Assembly (NCBI GenBank): GCA_902557995.1 | Contig: CACECL010000004.1 | Span: 1 to 60,981, forward strand | DNA length: 60,981 nt | Source: an uncultured Pelagibacteraceae bacterium | Lineage (GTDB): Bacteria > Pseudomonadota > Alphaproteobacteria > Pelagibacterales > Pelagibacteraceae | Direction: 5' to 3' | Shown: positions 19,009 to 28,599 of the stretch, piece by piece | How the letters are laid out: each line of letters begins with the position of its first letter | Position numbering within the stretch: the first letter of the stretch is position 1 | Position numbers and translations under genes: made by a program | Notes under the pieces: generated by a model | Database searches by the model: none | The model's input: the letters and a program-made list of their open reading frames with translations, nothing else | Told to the model about the DNA's origin: nothing

Positions 19009-19615
19009 AAAACCCATCATTGTTTTTGAGGGTATAGAGGGTAGTGGCAAAAGTCATCATATTAATAAAGTATCTAAATATTTAGATAAAAAGAAAATTA
19101 ATTATATAAAGATAAGAGAACCAGGTGGAAGTCTTAATTCTGAAAAAATAAGGAGATTAATTTTAAATAAAAAATCTAATTTTAACATATATACTGATTT
19201 ACTTTTATATTTAGCAGCACGTAGTGAAAATATAAATCTTATAAAAAAATCATACAAAAAAAAAATTATTTTGATTGATAGATTCTTTGATTCAACTATT
19301 GCATATCAGCATTATGGTATGGGTGTTGATTTAAAAATTATAAACACAATAAATAAATTTCTATTAAAAAACATTAAAGTCAATTTTACTTTTCTTAATG
19401 TCGTAAATAAAAAAAATCTATTTCAAAGATTAAAAAATAGAAAATCTTTAAATAGATATGATCAGTTTGATATGAATTTTTATAACAAAGTTCAAAAAGG
19501 TTTTTTAAAATTAGCTAAATCGAATAAAAAATCATACAAAATAATTGATTCTAATTTAGATATAAAAAAAAATGAAGATTTAATAATAAATCAAATTAAA
19601 AAATTAATTAAATGA
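19001..19615 (+). CDS. tmk: Thymidylate kinase
   Basis: Phosphorylates dTMP to dTDP. Walker A EGIEGSGKSHH near the N-terminus, the DRF-type motif DRFFDSTIAYQHYGMGVD, and the REPGG motif are present. I take the ATG at 19001, because the upstream GTG at 18998 lies inside the GGGG ribosome-binding sequence. The stop overlaps the holB start (AAATGA). Confidence 0.95.
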   Translation: MSKKPIIVFEGIEGSGKSHHINKVSKYLDKKKINYIKIREPGGSLNSEKIRRLILNKKSNFNIYTDLLLYLAARSENINLIKKSYKKKIILIDRFFDSTIAYQHYGMGVDLKIINTINKFLLKNIKVNFTFLNVVNKKNLFQRLKNRKSLNRYDQFDMNFYNKVQKGFLKLAKSNKKSYKIIDSNLDIKKNEDLIINQIKKLIK

Positions 19616-20541
19616 ATTTAAACCCCTTAACCCAAATAAATTTATTTGAGCATAAAGAAATTTTTAATCAATTATACAAATTATCTAAAAACGATACTTT
19701 GCCTAATAAAATTCTTTTATCTGGTGAAACAGGTATAGGAAAATCAACATTAGCATATCATTTAATTAATTTTGTATTGTCGGAAAATGAAGAATATCCC
19801 TACGATTATGAAAATAATAAAATTAATCCAGATAATAAGTCATACAAACTTATACTAAATAAATCTTCCCCAAATTTTTACTTAATTGATGTCTTAGAAG
19901 AAAAGAAAAATATTGATATAAATCAAATTAGGGAATTGATAATAAATCTAAACAAATCTTCATTTAATAATAAAAAAAGATTTATTTTAATTGATAATAT
20001 TGAATTATTAAACTTAAATTCAATTAATGCTTTATTAAAAATTTTAGAAGAACCTAATGAAAATATAAATTTTATTTTAATTAATAACAATAAAAGTGTG
20101 CTTCCAACTCTTAAATCAAGATGTTTAAATTTTAAAGTTTTTTTAACAAAAGATCAGTCTATTAGAATTGTTAATCAACTACTAAACGATGACATAAATA
20201 CTATTATCAATAGAAAGTTATTTGATTATTATGCAACTCCTGGAAAATTATTTAAATTAATTAAGTTATCTGAAGAATACGACTTAGATCTTGTTAATTT
20301 TGATTTAAACACAACACTAACAACAATAATTCAAGATAAAATTTATAAAAAAGATAAATCAACTATTGAAATCATTTATTCTTTTATTGAACTTTATTTT
20401 AGAAGCAATATATCTATTGAAAATATTAGTTTATTAAAGTCATACCATTATTTTTTAAAAAAAATTAACAATACAAGAACTTATAATTTAGATGAGGAAA
20501 CATTGTTTATGGAATTTGAGGATAAAATACTAAATGGATAA
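19612..20541 (+). CDS. holB: DNA polymerase III clamp-loader subunit delta'
   Basis: AAA+-fold subunit of the clamp loader. Walker A-like GETGIGKSTLAYHL at about 39-52, then DINQIRELI, RFILIDNIELLNLNSINALLKILEEP (Walker B and sensor region) and LKSRC (sensor 1/SRC). The usual zinc cysteines are absent. Identification is supported by its place between tmk and metG, which is conserved. It overlaps metG by 8 bp. Confidence 0.92.
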   Translation: MNLNPLTQINLFEHKEIFNQLYKLSKNDTLPNKILLSGETGIGKSTLAYHLINFVLSENEEYPYDYENNKINPDNKSYKLILNKSSPNFYLIDVLEEKKNIDINQIRELIINLNKSSFNNKKRFILIDNIELLNLNSINALLKILEEPNENINFILINNNKSVLPTLKSRCLNFKVFLTKDQSIRIVNQLLNDDINTIINRKLFDYYATPGKLFKLIKLSEEYDLDLVNFDLNTTLTTIIQDKIYKKDKSTIEIIYSFIELYFRSNISIENISLLKSYHYFLKKINNTRTYNLDEETLFMEFEDKILNG

Positions 20542-22075
20542 AACTTATTATATTACTACACCTATATACTACCCATCAGCTAAGCCTCATATGGGTCATG
20601 CTTATTCGAGCATTATCGCAGATTTTTTTGCAAGATTTAAAAAAATTGATGATTATCACGTTCATTTTCTTACTGGTACAGACGAACATGGATTAAAAAT
20701 TCAAAGATCTGCAGAAAAAGCTGGTAAGGAGCCTCTCGTGTTTTGTAATAAAATTAGTCAAACCTTTAGAGATCTTTCGAATACTTTGAATTTATCAAAT
20801 ACTGATTTTATAAGAACTACGGAAGCTAGACATAAAAATACAGTTCAACATCTTTGGAATCAACTTGAGAAAAATGATGATATATACTTATCAAACTATT
20901 CAGGATGGTATTCAGTATCAGATGAAGCCTTTTATAACGAAGACGAAATTGAGGAATTAGATGGAAAAAAAATTGCTATATCATCAAAATCTGCTGTTGA
21001 ATGGATTGAAGAAGAATCTTATTTTTTTAGACTTTCAAAGTGGGAAAAACCATTATTAGAATATTACGAATCTAATCCAGATTTTATTGCTCCACAATCT
21101 AGGAAAAATGAAGTTATTAGTTTTGTAAAAAGTGGCCTTAAAGATCTTTCTGTTAGTAGAAAAAGTTTTTCATGGGGCATACCTGTTCCAAATAATAAAA
21201 ACCACGTTATATATGTTTGGCTCGATGCTTTAACAAATTATCTGAGCGCATTAAACTATCCTAATACAAAAGATGATTTGTTTAAAAAATTTTGGCCAGC
21301 CTCAATACATTTAATTGGAAAAGATATACTTAGATTCCATGCTGTTTATTGGCCTGCCTTTTTATTAGCAGCAAAAATTGATTTACCAAAGAGAGTTTAT
21401 GGGCATGGATGGATATTATCAGGAGAAGAAAAAATGTCTAAATCTAAAGGAAATATTCTTGATCCACTTGAAATAATTAAAGAGTATGGTCTAGATCCTT
21501 TAAGATACTACTTAATTAAAGAAGTTTCTTTTGGGAATGACGGAAATATATCTCAAGAAAGGCTAGAAGATTGCATTAATAGTGATCTAGCTAACAATTA
21601 TGGAAATTTATGTCAGCGTGTAACAGCTTTTGCAATAAAAAATTGTAATGGAAAAATTCCATTAGAAGTTAAATTTCATGATGAAGATTTATTCATACTA
21701 AATAAGTATAAAGATAATTTAGATAATATTAGGTCACAAATTGACAATCAAAATATTAATTTTTATATTGATTATATTGTAAATTCACTTTTTGAGGCTA
21801 ACAAATATTTTAATGATCAAGAACCATGGAAAAAGAAAGACGATATAATTAGATTAAATACTACTGTTTACACTACTTTAGAAATTGTAAGAAAAATAAG
21901 TTTTTTATTATATCCAATTATTCCTGAAACTTCTTTAAAGGCATTAAAGATTTTTGGTATTGAAGAAAAAAATATAAAATTAGATTCAGTTTCTAATAAT
22001 GAGTATTTAACAAAAGGTAATAATATTAATAAAATAGACATACTTTTTAAAAAAATAGAGAAAAACAATGATTGA
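20534..22075 (+). CDS. metG: Methionyl-tRNA synthetase
   Basis: Class I synthetase charging tRNA-Met. HIGH motif as PHMGH (18-22), KMSKS at about 300-304 (EEKMSKSKGN), and the synthetase-specific LTGTDEHGLK block. Residues 370-513 form the helical anticodon-binding domain. The 513-aa form lacks the C-terminal tRNA-binding EMAP-like domain and the zinc-knuckle cysteines, as in short MetG types. It overlaps tatD by 8 bp. Confidence 0.97.
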   Translation: MDKTYYITTPIYYPSAKPHMGHAYSSIIADFFARFKKIDDYHVHFLTGTDEHGLKIQRSAEKAGKEPLVFCNKISQTFRDLSNTLNLSNTDFIRTTEARHKNTVQHLWNQLEKNDDIYLSNYSGWYSVSDEAFYNEDEIEELDGKKIAISSKSAVEWIEEESYFFRLSKWEKPLLEYYESNPDFIAPQSRKNEVISFVKSGLKDLSVSRKSFSWGIPVPNNKNHVIYVWLDALTNYLSALNYPNTKDDLFKKFWPASIHLIGKDILRFHAVYWPAFLLAAKIDLPKRVYGHGWILSGEEKMSKSKGNILDPLEIIKEYGLDPLRYYLIKEVSFGNDGNISQERLEDCINSDLANNYGNLCQRVTAFAIKNCNGKIPLEVKFHDEDLFILNKYKDNLDNIRSQIDNQNINFYIDYIVNSLFEANKYFNDQEPWKKKDDIIRLNTTVYTTLEIVRKISFLLYPIIPETSLKALKIFGIEEKNIKLDSVSNNEYLTKGNNINKIDILFKKIEKNND

Positions 22076-22829
22076 TTCACACTGCCATCTAGATCATGAA
22101 CCATTATTAAGTGATTTAGCTAATGTAATACAAAGATCAAAAGAAGTTGGTATAGAAAAACTATTAACTATCTCAACTTCGTTTGAAAGTTTTTCTAGGG
22201 TAAAAGATTTAATTAATAAAGATGAGATGATCTATGGTACTATTGGTATTCATCCTCATGAAAGCTCTACAGATATTATCACTTCAAAGCAGATCATTGA
22301 AAGTCTCAATGAAAATTCAAAAATTATTGGAATTGGAGAAACTGGGTTAGATTTTTATTATAATAATAGTGAAAAAGACAAGCAGATAGCAAGTTTTAGA
22401 GAACATATAGATGCATCAATAAAAACCAATATTCCATTAATTGTTCATTCAAGAGATGCAGAAAAAGAAACTTTTGAGATTTTAAATGAATATAAGAAAG
22501 AAAATCTTAAAATTTTGATGCATTGTTTTACTGGGTCTAAAGAATTCTCGGAAAAACTAATGACTTTAAATTCATTCTTTTCAGCTAGTGGTATCATTAC
22601 TTTTAAAAACTCATTGGATTTACAAGATACGTTCAAATCTATTTCAATGGATAATATCTTAATTGAGACTGATAGCCCTTTTTTAGCACCAGTTCCTAAA
22701 AGAGGAAAAAAAAATGAACCATCATTCATTGATTTTACTGCTGCAAAATTAGCTGAAATCAAAAATATATCAAAAGAAGATCTTATAAAAAAAACTACAG
22801 ATAACTTTAATAAACTATTTTTTAATTGA
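22068..22829 (+). CDS. tatD: TatD-family metal-dependent DNase
   Basis: TIM-barrel hydrolase with 3'-5' DNase activity in characterised members. Metal motifs: DSHCHLDH at the N-terminus, IGIGETGLDFY, LIVHSRDAE, ILMHCFTG and LIETDSPFLAP. Length 253 aa is normal. The metG-tatD-MBL hydrolase order is conserved in alphaproteobacteria. Confidence 0.95.
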   Translation: MIDSHCHLDHEPLLSDLANVIQRSKEVGIEKLLTISTSFESFSRVKDLINKDEMIYGTIGIHPHESSTDIITSKQIIESLNENSKIIGIGETGLDFYYNNSEKDKQIASFREHIDASIKTNIPLIVHSRDAEKETFEILNEYKKENLKILMHCFTGSKEFSEKLMTLNSFFSASGIITFKNSLDLQDTFKSISMDNILIETDSPFLAPVPKRGKKNEPSFIDFTAAKLAEIKNISKEDLIKKTTDNFNKLFFN

Positions 22830-22834
22830 AATTA

Positions 22835-23605
22835 ATGAAATTTATTATTTTAGGCTGTGGTAGTTCAATGGGTGTACCAAGACCTGATGGTTTCTTTGGA
22901 AATTGTGATCCTAATAATAAAAAAAATTACAGAACAAGATGTTCAGCTTTAATAAAAACGACAGATGAAAATATTCTTATAGATACATCTCCCGACTTAC
23001 GTCAACAACTTTTAAAACATAAAATAAAAAAAATTAATAAAGTATTATATTCTCACATGCATGGTGATCAGACACATGGAATAAATGATTTGAGATCTTT
23101 TTATATAAACAGCAGAAAACAGCTTGATGTTTATGCTGATAAATATACTTCTAAATATCTTAATTCTACATTTTCTTATATATTTAAAAGCATTTCAAAA
23201 GAATATCCTGCAACACTAAAACTTAATAAATTGCCTAAAAAAATTTTTATTAAAAATAATAATAAAAAAATTCATATTCAATCAATTATAGTTCAACATG
23301 GTAAAGTAAAATCAAATTGCTTTATAATTAATAAAAAATTAGCATATATAAGTGATGTAAGTAAAATTTATAACAAAGATTATAAATATTTTAGAAATCT
23401 TCAATATTTAATTATTGATTGCTTATGGTATAATTATCATCCATCACATTTTAATTTAGAAACTTCACTAGCTGTAATTAAACAATTTAAACCAAAGAAA
23501 GCTATTTTAACAAATTTATCACCAGTATTAGATTATAAAGTTCTCAAAAAAATGTTGCCAAAAAATGTTATTCCAGCTCATGATGGATTAACAATAAACT
23601 TATAA
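22835..23605 (+). CDS. PhnP-like metallo-beta-lactamase-fold hydrolase
   Basis: MBL-fold phosphodiesterase-like hydrolase, substrate unknown. Motifs: GCGSSMGVPRPDGFFGNCD, the metal motif HMHGDQTHGINDLR, YISDVS and HPSHFNLE. The canonical HxHxDH reads HxHxDQ, so one metal-site His is Gln; I recall this in related alphaproteobacterial proteins. I prefer the ATG at 22835, which gives the conserved MKFIILGCG start, over the TTG at 22826. The last 6 bp overlap the convergent Gpx gene. Confidence 0.85.
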   Translation: MKFIILGCGSSMGVPRPDGFFGNCDPNNKKNYRTRCSALIKTTDENILIDTSPDLRQQLLKHKIKKINKVLYSHMHGDQTHGINDLRSFYINSRKQLDVYADKYTSKYLNSTFSYIFKSISKEYPATLKLNKLPKKIFIKNNNKKIHIQSIIVQHGKVKSNCFIINKKLAYISDVSKIYNKDYKYFRNLQYLIIDCLWYNYHPSHFNLETSLAVIKQFKPKKAILTNLSPVLDYKVLKKMLPKNVIPAHDGLTINL

Positions 23606-24148
23606 GATATTTTCTATAGCTTTAATTATTTTTTTTGACATTGGTTTTGTAAATGATGCAAAAGTATCTTGAACTTCACCCTCTTTATTAATCAAGATTT
23701 TATGAAAGTTCCATTTTGGTTCTGCCGATTTTCCGTGATTTTCTTTTGCCCATTTGAAAAGTTCATGAGCATTTTTACCTTTAACCTCCGTTAGTGTTGT
23801 CATAGGAAAGTTAATATTAAAATTTACCTCACAAAATTCTTTGATATCTGCATTATTATTTTTTTCTTGATTAAAAGAATTAGATGGAACACCAAGAACA
23901 ATCAAACCTTTTTCTTTATACAAATCCCACAAATCTTGTAATTCATCATATTGTTTTGTAAATCCACAGTAACTTGCTGTATTTACAACTAAAATAACTT
24001 TATTTTTGTAATCTTTAAAATTGATTGTCTCGCCATTTATACTCTCTATACTAAAATCATAAATTTTTTTTTCATAGTTAGCAGTTGCTGAAGTTTTAAA
24101 AAAAAACATAATTATAATTATAGAAAATAAAAATATTACTTTTCTCAT
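23600..24148 (-). CDS. Glutathione peroxidase family protein, exported
   Basis: Thiol peroxidase of the GPx family. Residues 1-23 look like a signal peptide, so it should act in the periplasm. The catalytic residue is cysteine in VNTASYCGFTKQY; the WNFHKILI tryptophan/asparagine block is present. The usual NQF segment reads NSF, so the glutamine of the classical tetrad is changed, with a nearby NQE that might serve. It overlaps the start of nhaA by 4 bp and is probably in the same transcript. Confidence 0.9.
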   Translation of the reverse strand: MRKVIFLFSIIIIMFFFKTSATANYEKKIYDFSIESINGETINFKDYKNKVILVVNTASYCGFTKQYDELQDLWDLYKEKGLIVLGVPSNSFNQEKNNNADIKEFCEVNFNINFPMTTLTEVKGKNAHELFKWAKENHGKSAEPKWNFHKILINKEGEVQDTFASFTKPMSKKIIKAIENIL

Positions 24149-25326
24149 TTATTAGGTTTATTTGGTGTAAGTAATATTAAAAAATAACCAAATAAAGTTG
24201 ACAACAACGAACCAGTTAATACACCAATTTTTACACCATCCATATATTGCATGTTTTCTACAAAAGCTAAATTTCCAACAAATAAACTCATTGTAAAACC
24301 AATGCCAGTTAGAACTCCTACACCATAAAAATTGTACCAACTTGTATCATTTGGCATTTGAGCTACTTTCAATTTTATAGATACATAAGAGAATACAAAA
24401 ACACCTAGTTGTTTACCAACGAATAATCCTAATACGATTCCGAGTGGAACCTTATCAAGTAATGAAGCGAACGATAAACCTTCAAGAGATACTCCAGCAT
24501 TTGCAAATGCAAATATAGGCATTATTCCAAAAGCAACATATGGACTAATTGCATGTTCAATTTTTATTAATAAAGAAAAATCTTTTTCTTTTTTTCTATG
24601 AGGAATTGTCATGGCTAACAAAACACCTGCAATTGTAGCATGAATACCTGAGTTATGTGTAAAGTCCCAAAGAAAAAGTCCCACAACTAAATAAGGTAGA
24701 AACTTTTTAATTTTAAATTTGTTAATTAATAACAAAATAATAAAAGCTAATAACATTAAAGTTAAATACTTAATACTCAAATCCCCAGAATAGAATAAGG
24801 CGATAATTACTATTGCTCCTAAATCATCAATTATAGCTAATGCAGTTAAAAATACTTTTAATGACAAAGGAACTCTTTTACCTAACAAAGATAAAACTCC
24901 TAAAGAAAAAGCGATATCAGTTGCTGAAGGAATTGCCCATCCACTTAAAGTTTCACTATCACCTAAATTTATCAAAACATAAAACAGTGCAGGAACTAAC
25001 ATTCCTCCTACAGCAGCAATTATGGGTAATAAAGCTTGTTTAATATTAGAAAGTTCACCTTGCAAAAATTCTCTTTTAATTTCTAAAGTAACAAAGAAAA
25101 AGAAAATTGCCATCAAGGCATCATTGATCCAATGCAATACTGATAATTTTAATCCAAAATTATTAATACCTATGAATAAATACTTATTCAGAGTATCAAA
25201 ATATAAATCTGCTAGCCCAGAATTGCTTATAAATAATGCGATTATTGCTGCAAACAACAATACAAGTCCACTTGCAGCCTCTAATTTAAAAAACCATCTA
25301 AATGGCTTAGATATATAATTAATCAT
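24145..25326 (-). CDS. nhaA: Na+/H+ antiporter NhaA
   Basis: Electrogenic sodium/proton antiporter of the inner membrane, 393 aa with about 12 helices. The ion-binding aspartate pair is present in LAIIDDLGAIVIIALFYS. Other NhaA blocks are HWINDALMAIFFFFVTLEIKREF, PSATDIAFSLGVL and GVLTGIGFTMSLFVGNLAF. A sodium-motive antiporter suits a marine organism. Located 6 bp downstream of the zinc-ribbon gene. Confidence 0.96.
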   Translation of the reverse strand: MINYISKPFRWFFKLEAASGLVLLFAAIIALFISNSGLADLYFDTLNKYLFIGINNFGLKLSVLHWINDALMAIFFFFVTLEIKREFLQGELSNIKQALLPIIAAVGGMLVPALFYVLINLGDSETLSGWAIPSATDIAFSLGVLSLLGKRVPLSLKVFLTALAIIDDLGAIVIIALFYSGDLSIKYLTLMLLAFIILLLINKFKIKKFLPYLVVGLFLWDFTHNSGIHATIAGVLLAMTIPHRKKEKDFSLLIKIEHAISPYVAFGIMPIFAFANAGVSLEGLSFASLLDKVPLGIVLGLFVGKQLGVFVFSYVSIKLKVAQMPNDTSWYNFYGVGVLTGIGFTMSLFVGNLAFVENMQYMDGVKIGVLTGSLLSTLFGYFLILLTPNKPNK

Positions 25327-25332
25327 AAAAAA

Positions 25333-25824
25333 TTAAATTAGGTCTATAATAAATAGTTTTATATCTTGCAATGTTTCAAAAAGGTTAAATAGTATAATTT
25401 CTAGTTCTGGAAAAACATTAATTAGTGGAGTTTTTAGAGTATCTAGTAAGATAATTAGTGCTACAATTGATATAATAAATACTATCAAATAAGAAAAAAA
25501 TTTAGATCCTTTATTTTCATTTTCCAATTTTTTAACCTTGTTTGGAATTTCTTTTGATGTTTTGTTTTTTATTTCAGGTTCTATTATTTTTTCGTTCTGT
25601 AAGTTTTTGCTAAATTCTAGATTTTTGTCATTTTTTTCAATAGATGGTTCTATTTTGTTTTCAGAAATATTTTCATTTAATGTTAATGGTGCTTCGCTTT
25701 CGTTTTTTGGTTTGTAAAACCAAACTGTTTCACATGATCCACATTGTAGTTCTCGTCCTTCTTGAGGTATTAATGAACCATCAATTTTGAATTGTTTCTT
25801 TTCGCAAGGACAAGTAATAATCAT
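25333..25824 (-). CDS. MJ0042-type zinc-ribbon protein with one membrane helix
   Basis: A 163-aa protein with an N-terminal zinc ribbon (residues 5-33), a charged low-complexity linker and one transmembrane segment (about 112-133), ending in a short tail. The ribbon starts TCPCEKKQF, where CPxC is expected, and has the normal second knuckle CGSC followed by VWFY. Many alphaproteobacteria carry a similar ribbon/linker/helix protein; function unknown. Confidence 0.75.
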   Translation of the reverse strand: MIITCPCEKKQFKIDGSLIPQEGRELQCGSCETVWFYKPKNESEAPLTLNENISENKIEPSIEKNDKNLEFSKNLQNEKIIEPEIKNKTSKEIPNKVKKLENENKGSKFFSYLIVFIISIVALIILLDTLKTPLINVFPELEIILFNLFETLQDIKLFIIDLI

Positions 25825-25918
25825 GCTTCGTTATATACCAGATTTTAGTCAAATTTCTTTTAATTTTGGCGTCATTATACATTGAAATTATCAATAACTG
25901 CTGTATTAGTACTCGGAT

Positions 25919-25995
<77 letters not shown>

Positions 25996-26001
25996 TCAGT
26001 T

Positions 26002-26283
26002 ATGAAAAAAGCTATTATTTATATCCCTAATAAAAATCCAATGCAATCAGGCTTAGCTAAAAACAATAAATGGATATTGGAGTATAAAACTGAAGATCCT
26101 ACTAAGAATCCTTTGATGGGTTGGGAAAGTTCTTCTGATACTTATACAGAGCTAAAGTTAGAGTTTTCTTCTAAAGAGCTTGCAATCAATTATGCAAAAA
26201 AAAAGAAAATTGATTTTGAATTAATTGAACCAAGAAAAAGAAAAACTGTAAAAAAATCTTACGCTGATAATTTTCTTAAATAA
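26002..26283 (+). CDS. NADH dehydrogenase accessory subunit, NDUFS4-like
   Basis: A 93-aa protein of the ETC complex I conserved-region family (the 18-kDa/NDUFS4 type), an accessory subunit of alphaproteobacterial and mitochondrial complex I. The family pattern WILEYKTEDPTKNPLMGWESSSDTYTELKLEF followed by AINYAKKKKIDFELIEP and the basic tail with SYADNF is clear. It begins 6 bp after tRNA-Pro, away from any nuo operon in this window. Confidence 0.92.
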   Translation: MKKAIIYIPNKNPMQSGLAKNNKWILEYKTEDPTKNPLMGWESSSDTYTELKLEFSSKELAINYAKKKKIDFELIEPRKRKTVKKSYADNFLK

Positions 26284-26286
26284 AAA

Positions 26287-27279
26287 ATGTTTAGATTTTT
26301 CACAGAAAAGAATTGGTTTTATTGGTCTTGGATAGGTTCCTTTGTTATTCTTTCATCACTTTGGGTTCAAGTTGAAATAGATGTTAAAATAAATGAGTGG
26401 TTTGGTGTGTTTTATGACATGATTCAGAAGGCTCTAGCAGAACCAAATGCAGTTTCGATTGAAGAATATTTTGCAAGCCTATTTTCATTTATTACCTTGG
26501 CAGCAATGTATATTGCTGTTTACGTTGCTATTAGTTTTTTTACAGCTCATTATTTATTTAGATGGAGGACATCTATGGTAGAGTGGTATCACTCTGTATA
26601 TGACAAAGCACGTAAAATTGAGGGTGCATCACAAAGGGTTCAAGAAGATACAATTAAATTTACAAGAATAATGGAGGGATTAGGCACAAGTTTAATAGAA
26701 TCTATAATGATTTTAATACAATTTATTCCCATATTATTTGGTTTAAGTGTGGGAATCCCAATTTTCTTTTTTGGAGAATGGGAATATGGACTAATAGTAG
26801 GAGCATTGATTTGGACTATTGGGGGAACTGTTTTTTTAATTGTTCTGGGCTTAATATTGAGACTAGTTGGTATCGAATATGATTTACAAAAACAAGAGGC
26901 TGCATATAGAAAAATTTTAGTTATTGCAGAGGATGATGGAAATGTAAGACCAAAAACAATAGACGAATTATTTGATGATGTTCGTAAAATTCATTTTTTA
27001 AGTTATTTGAGGTATCTATATTTTAATATTGGGCGTATTGCTTATTTACAAGCAAATGTTTTATCTGCATATGTTTTTTTAGCTCCAGCTATAGTTGCAG
27101 GTGTTGTTACTTTAGGTGTTATGCAGCAAATTATAAGAGCATTTGGAAGAGTTGAGGGATCTATGCAATATTTATTAAAAGCTTGGCCAACTATAATAGA
27201 ACTGGCAAGTGTATATAAACGTTTAAGAGAATTTGAATCTAAAATAAATCAAAAAGATTTTATTGATGAAAAAATTTAA
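26287..27279 (+). CDS. SbmA/BacA-like transporter
   Basis: A 330-aa inner-membrane protein of the SbmA/BacA family, proton-driven importers of peptides and some antimicrobials in characterised members. The start FFTEKNWFYWSWIGSFVILSSLW, LFRWRTSMVEWY, AEGASQRVQEDT-like KIEGASQRVQEDTIKF and IGRIAYLQANV are family features. About seven to eight helices, no ATPase domain. The stop overlaps the glpX ATG (TTAATGG). Confidence 0.88.
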   Translation: MFRFFTEKNWFYWSWIGSFVILSSLWVQVEIDVKINEWFGVFYDMIQKALAEPNAVSIEEYFASLFSFITLAAMYIAVYVAISFFTAHYLFRWRTSMVEWYHSVYDKARKIEGASQRVQEDTIKFTRIMEGLGTSLIESIMILIQFIPILFGLSVGIPIFFFGEWEYGLIVGALIWTIGGTVFLIVLGLILRLVGIEYDLQKQEAAYRKILVIAEDDGNVRPKTIDELFDDVRKIHFLSYLRYLYFNIGRIAYLQANVLSAYVFLAPAIVAGVVTLGVMQQIIRAFGRVEGSMQYLLKAWPTIIELASVYKRLREFESKINQKDFIDEKI

Positions 27280-28223
27280 TGGCAATTGATAAAAAATTTA
27301 TTGAACGATTTATAAATGTTACTTCAAAAGCAGCTTTAGCATCATCATATTTAGTAGGAAAAAAAGATAAAATTGCTGCGGACAAAGCAGCTGTAGACTC
27401 TATGAGAAGAGAATTAAATAAAATTAATTTTCAGGGGGAAATAGTAATAGGTGAGGGCGAACTTGATGAAGCACCAATGCTTTACATAGGTGAGAAAGTT
27501 GGAACTAATGAAGGACCAAAATTTGATATAGCAGTAGATCCATTAGAAGGTACTAATTTTGCTGCAAACAATCTTCCTGGAGCTTTATCTGTTATTGCTA
27601 TTGGTGAGAAAAATAGTCTATTTAATGCACCCGAAACTTATATGGAAAAAATATCTGCTAAAGTTAGTGAAAAAAACGTAATTGATTTAGATTATACTGT
27701 TAAACAAAATATTTTTAATTTAAGTGATTATTTAAACAAAAATCCAGAAAATTTGACTGTATGTATTCTTGATAGACCAAGGCATAAAGAAATTATAGAT
27801 GAGCTAATTAAATTAAAAGTTAATATAAAATTAATTGTGGATGGTGATGTTTCAGGAGCATTACTGGTTACAGAAGAAAAATATAGTATTGATTTATTTT
27901 TGGGTATTGGTGGTGGTCCAGAAGGTGTTCTTGCCGCAGCAGCTTTAGATTCATATAATTGTATTTTTCAAGGAAGATTTTTATTTAAAACCGACGAGGA
28001 TAAAGCAAGAGCAAAAAAAATGGGTATAAATGATTTAACAAAAAAATATAAATTAAATGAAATAGTAACAGGTGATTCTATATTTTGCGCAACAGGAATT
28101 ACTTCTGGTGATTTGGTTAAAGGTATTGAAATTCAAGGCAATGATTTTGTTTCAGAGACATTCGTCACACATAAATCTTCAGGTCTTAAAAAGGTAGTAA
28201 AACTAAAACAAAATTTGCAATGA
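27279..28223 (+). CDS. glpX: Class II fructose-1,6-bisphosphatase
   Basis: Gluconeogenic phosphatase converting fructose-1,6-bisphosphate to fructose-6-phosphate. The lithium-sensitive phosphatase core shows GEGELDEAPML, the metal motif DPLEGTN (AVDPLEGTNFAANN), ILDRPRH, VDGDVSGALL and GIGGGPEGVLAAAAL. 314 aa, normal for GlpX. It overlaps the SbmA-like gene by one base. Confidence 0.95.
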   Translation: MAIDKKFIERFINVTSKAALASSYLVGKKDKIAADKAAVDSMRRELNKINFQGEIVIGEGELDEAPMLYIGEKVGTNEGPKFDIAVDPLEGTNFAANNLPGALSVIAIGEKNSLFNAPETYMEKISAKVSEKNVIDLDYTVKQNIFNLSDYLNKNPENLTVCILDRPRHKEIIDELIKLKVNIKLIVDGDVSGALLVTEEKYSIDLFLGIGGGPEGVLAAAALDSYNCIFQGRFLFKTDEDKARAKKMGINDLTKKYKLNEIVTGDSIFCATGITSGDLVKGIEIQGNDFVSETFVTHKSSGLKKVVKLKQNLQ

Positions 28224-28267
28224 TATGCTTGATTAATTGTTGATTTTACAATAAAAAGCAGCAATTC

Positions 28268-28342
28268 GGTCCCTTCGTCTATCGGTTAGGACACGTGGTT
28301 TTCATCCTCGAAAGAGGGGTTCGATTCCCCTAGGGACCGCCA
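28268..28342 (+). tRNA. tRNA-Glu (anticodon UUC)
   Basis: A 75-nt cloverleaf: acceptor GGTCCCT/AGGGACC, anticodon loop TTTTCAT (anticodon TTC), T arm GGGG-TTCGATT-CCCC, discriminator G and encoded CCA. The next gene begins 3 bases after the CCA, and an accessory block follows. Confidence 0.98.
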
Positions 28343-28344
28343 TA

Positions 28345-28599
28345 ATGACATATTTTGTTTACCTTATTGTTTCAAGTCTTAAAAATAACAAAAAAATTTC
28401 GTATGTTGGATATACGAATGATTTAAATAAAAGGTTAAAATTACATAATACTGGAAAAGGTGCAAAGTTTACGAGAGGAAAGAAATGGATTTTAGTTTAT
28501 TATAAAAAATACGATTCAAAATCTAAAGCAATGAAAGAAGAATATAAATTAAAAAAAGATTATATTTTAAGAAGAAAAATTATCTTAAAAAAAAAATGA
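28345..28599 (+). CDS. GIY-YIG domain protein (YhbQ/UPF0213 type)
   Basis: A minimal 84-aa GIY-YIG nuclease-fold protein. The fold motifs are TYFVYLI..., ISYVGYTNDLNKRLKLHNTG (the Y-G-Y and catalytic Arg), KFTRGKKWILVYY and KEEYKLKK (catalytic Glu). It is basic throughout. The start is 2 bp after tRNA-Glu, so it may be read from the tRNA transcript. It overlaps the following glycosyltransferase by 4 bp. Target unknown; a role in the neighbouring sugar genes is not expected. Confidence 0.85.
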   Translation: MTYFVYLIVSSLKNNKKISYVGYTNDLNKRLKLHNTGKGAKFTRGKKWILVYYKKYDSKSKAMKEEYKLKKDYILRRKIILKKK

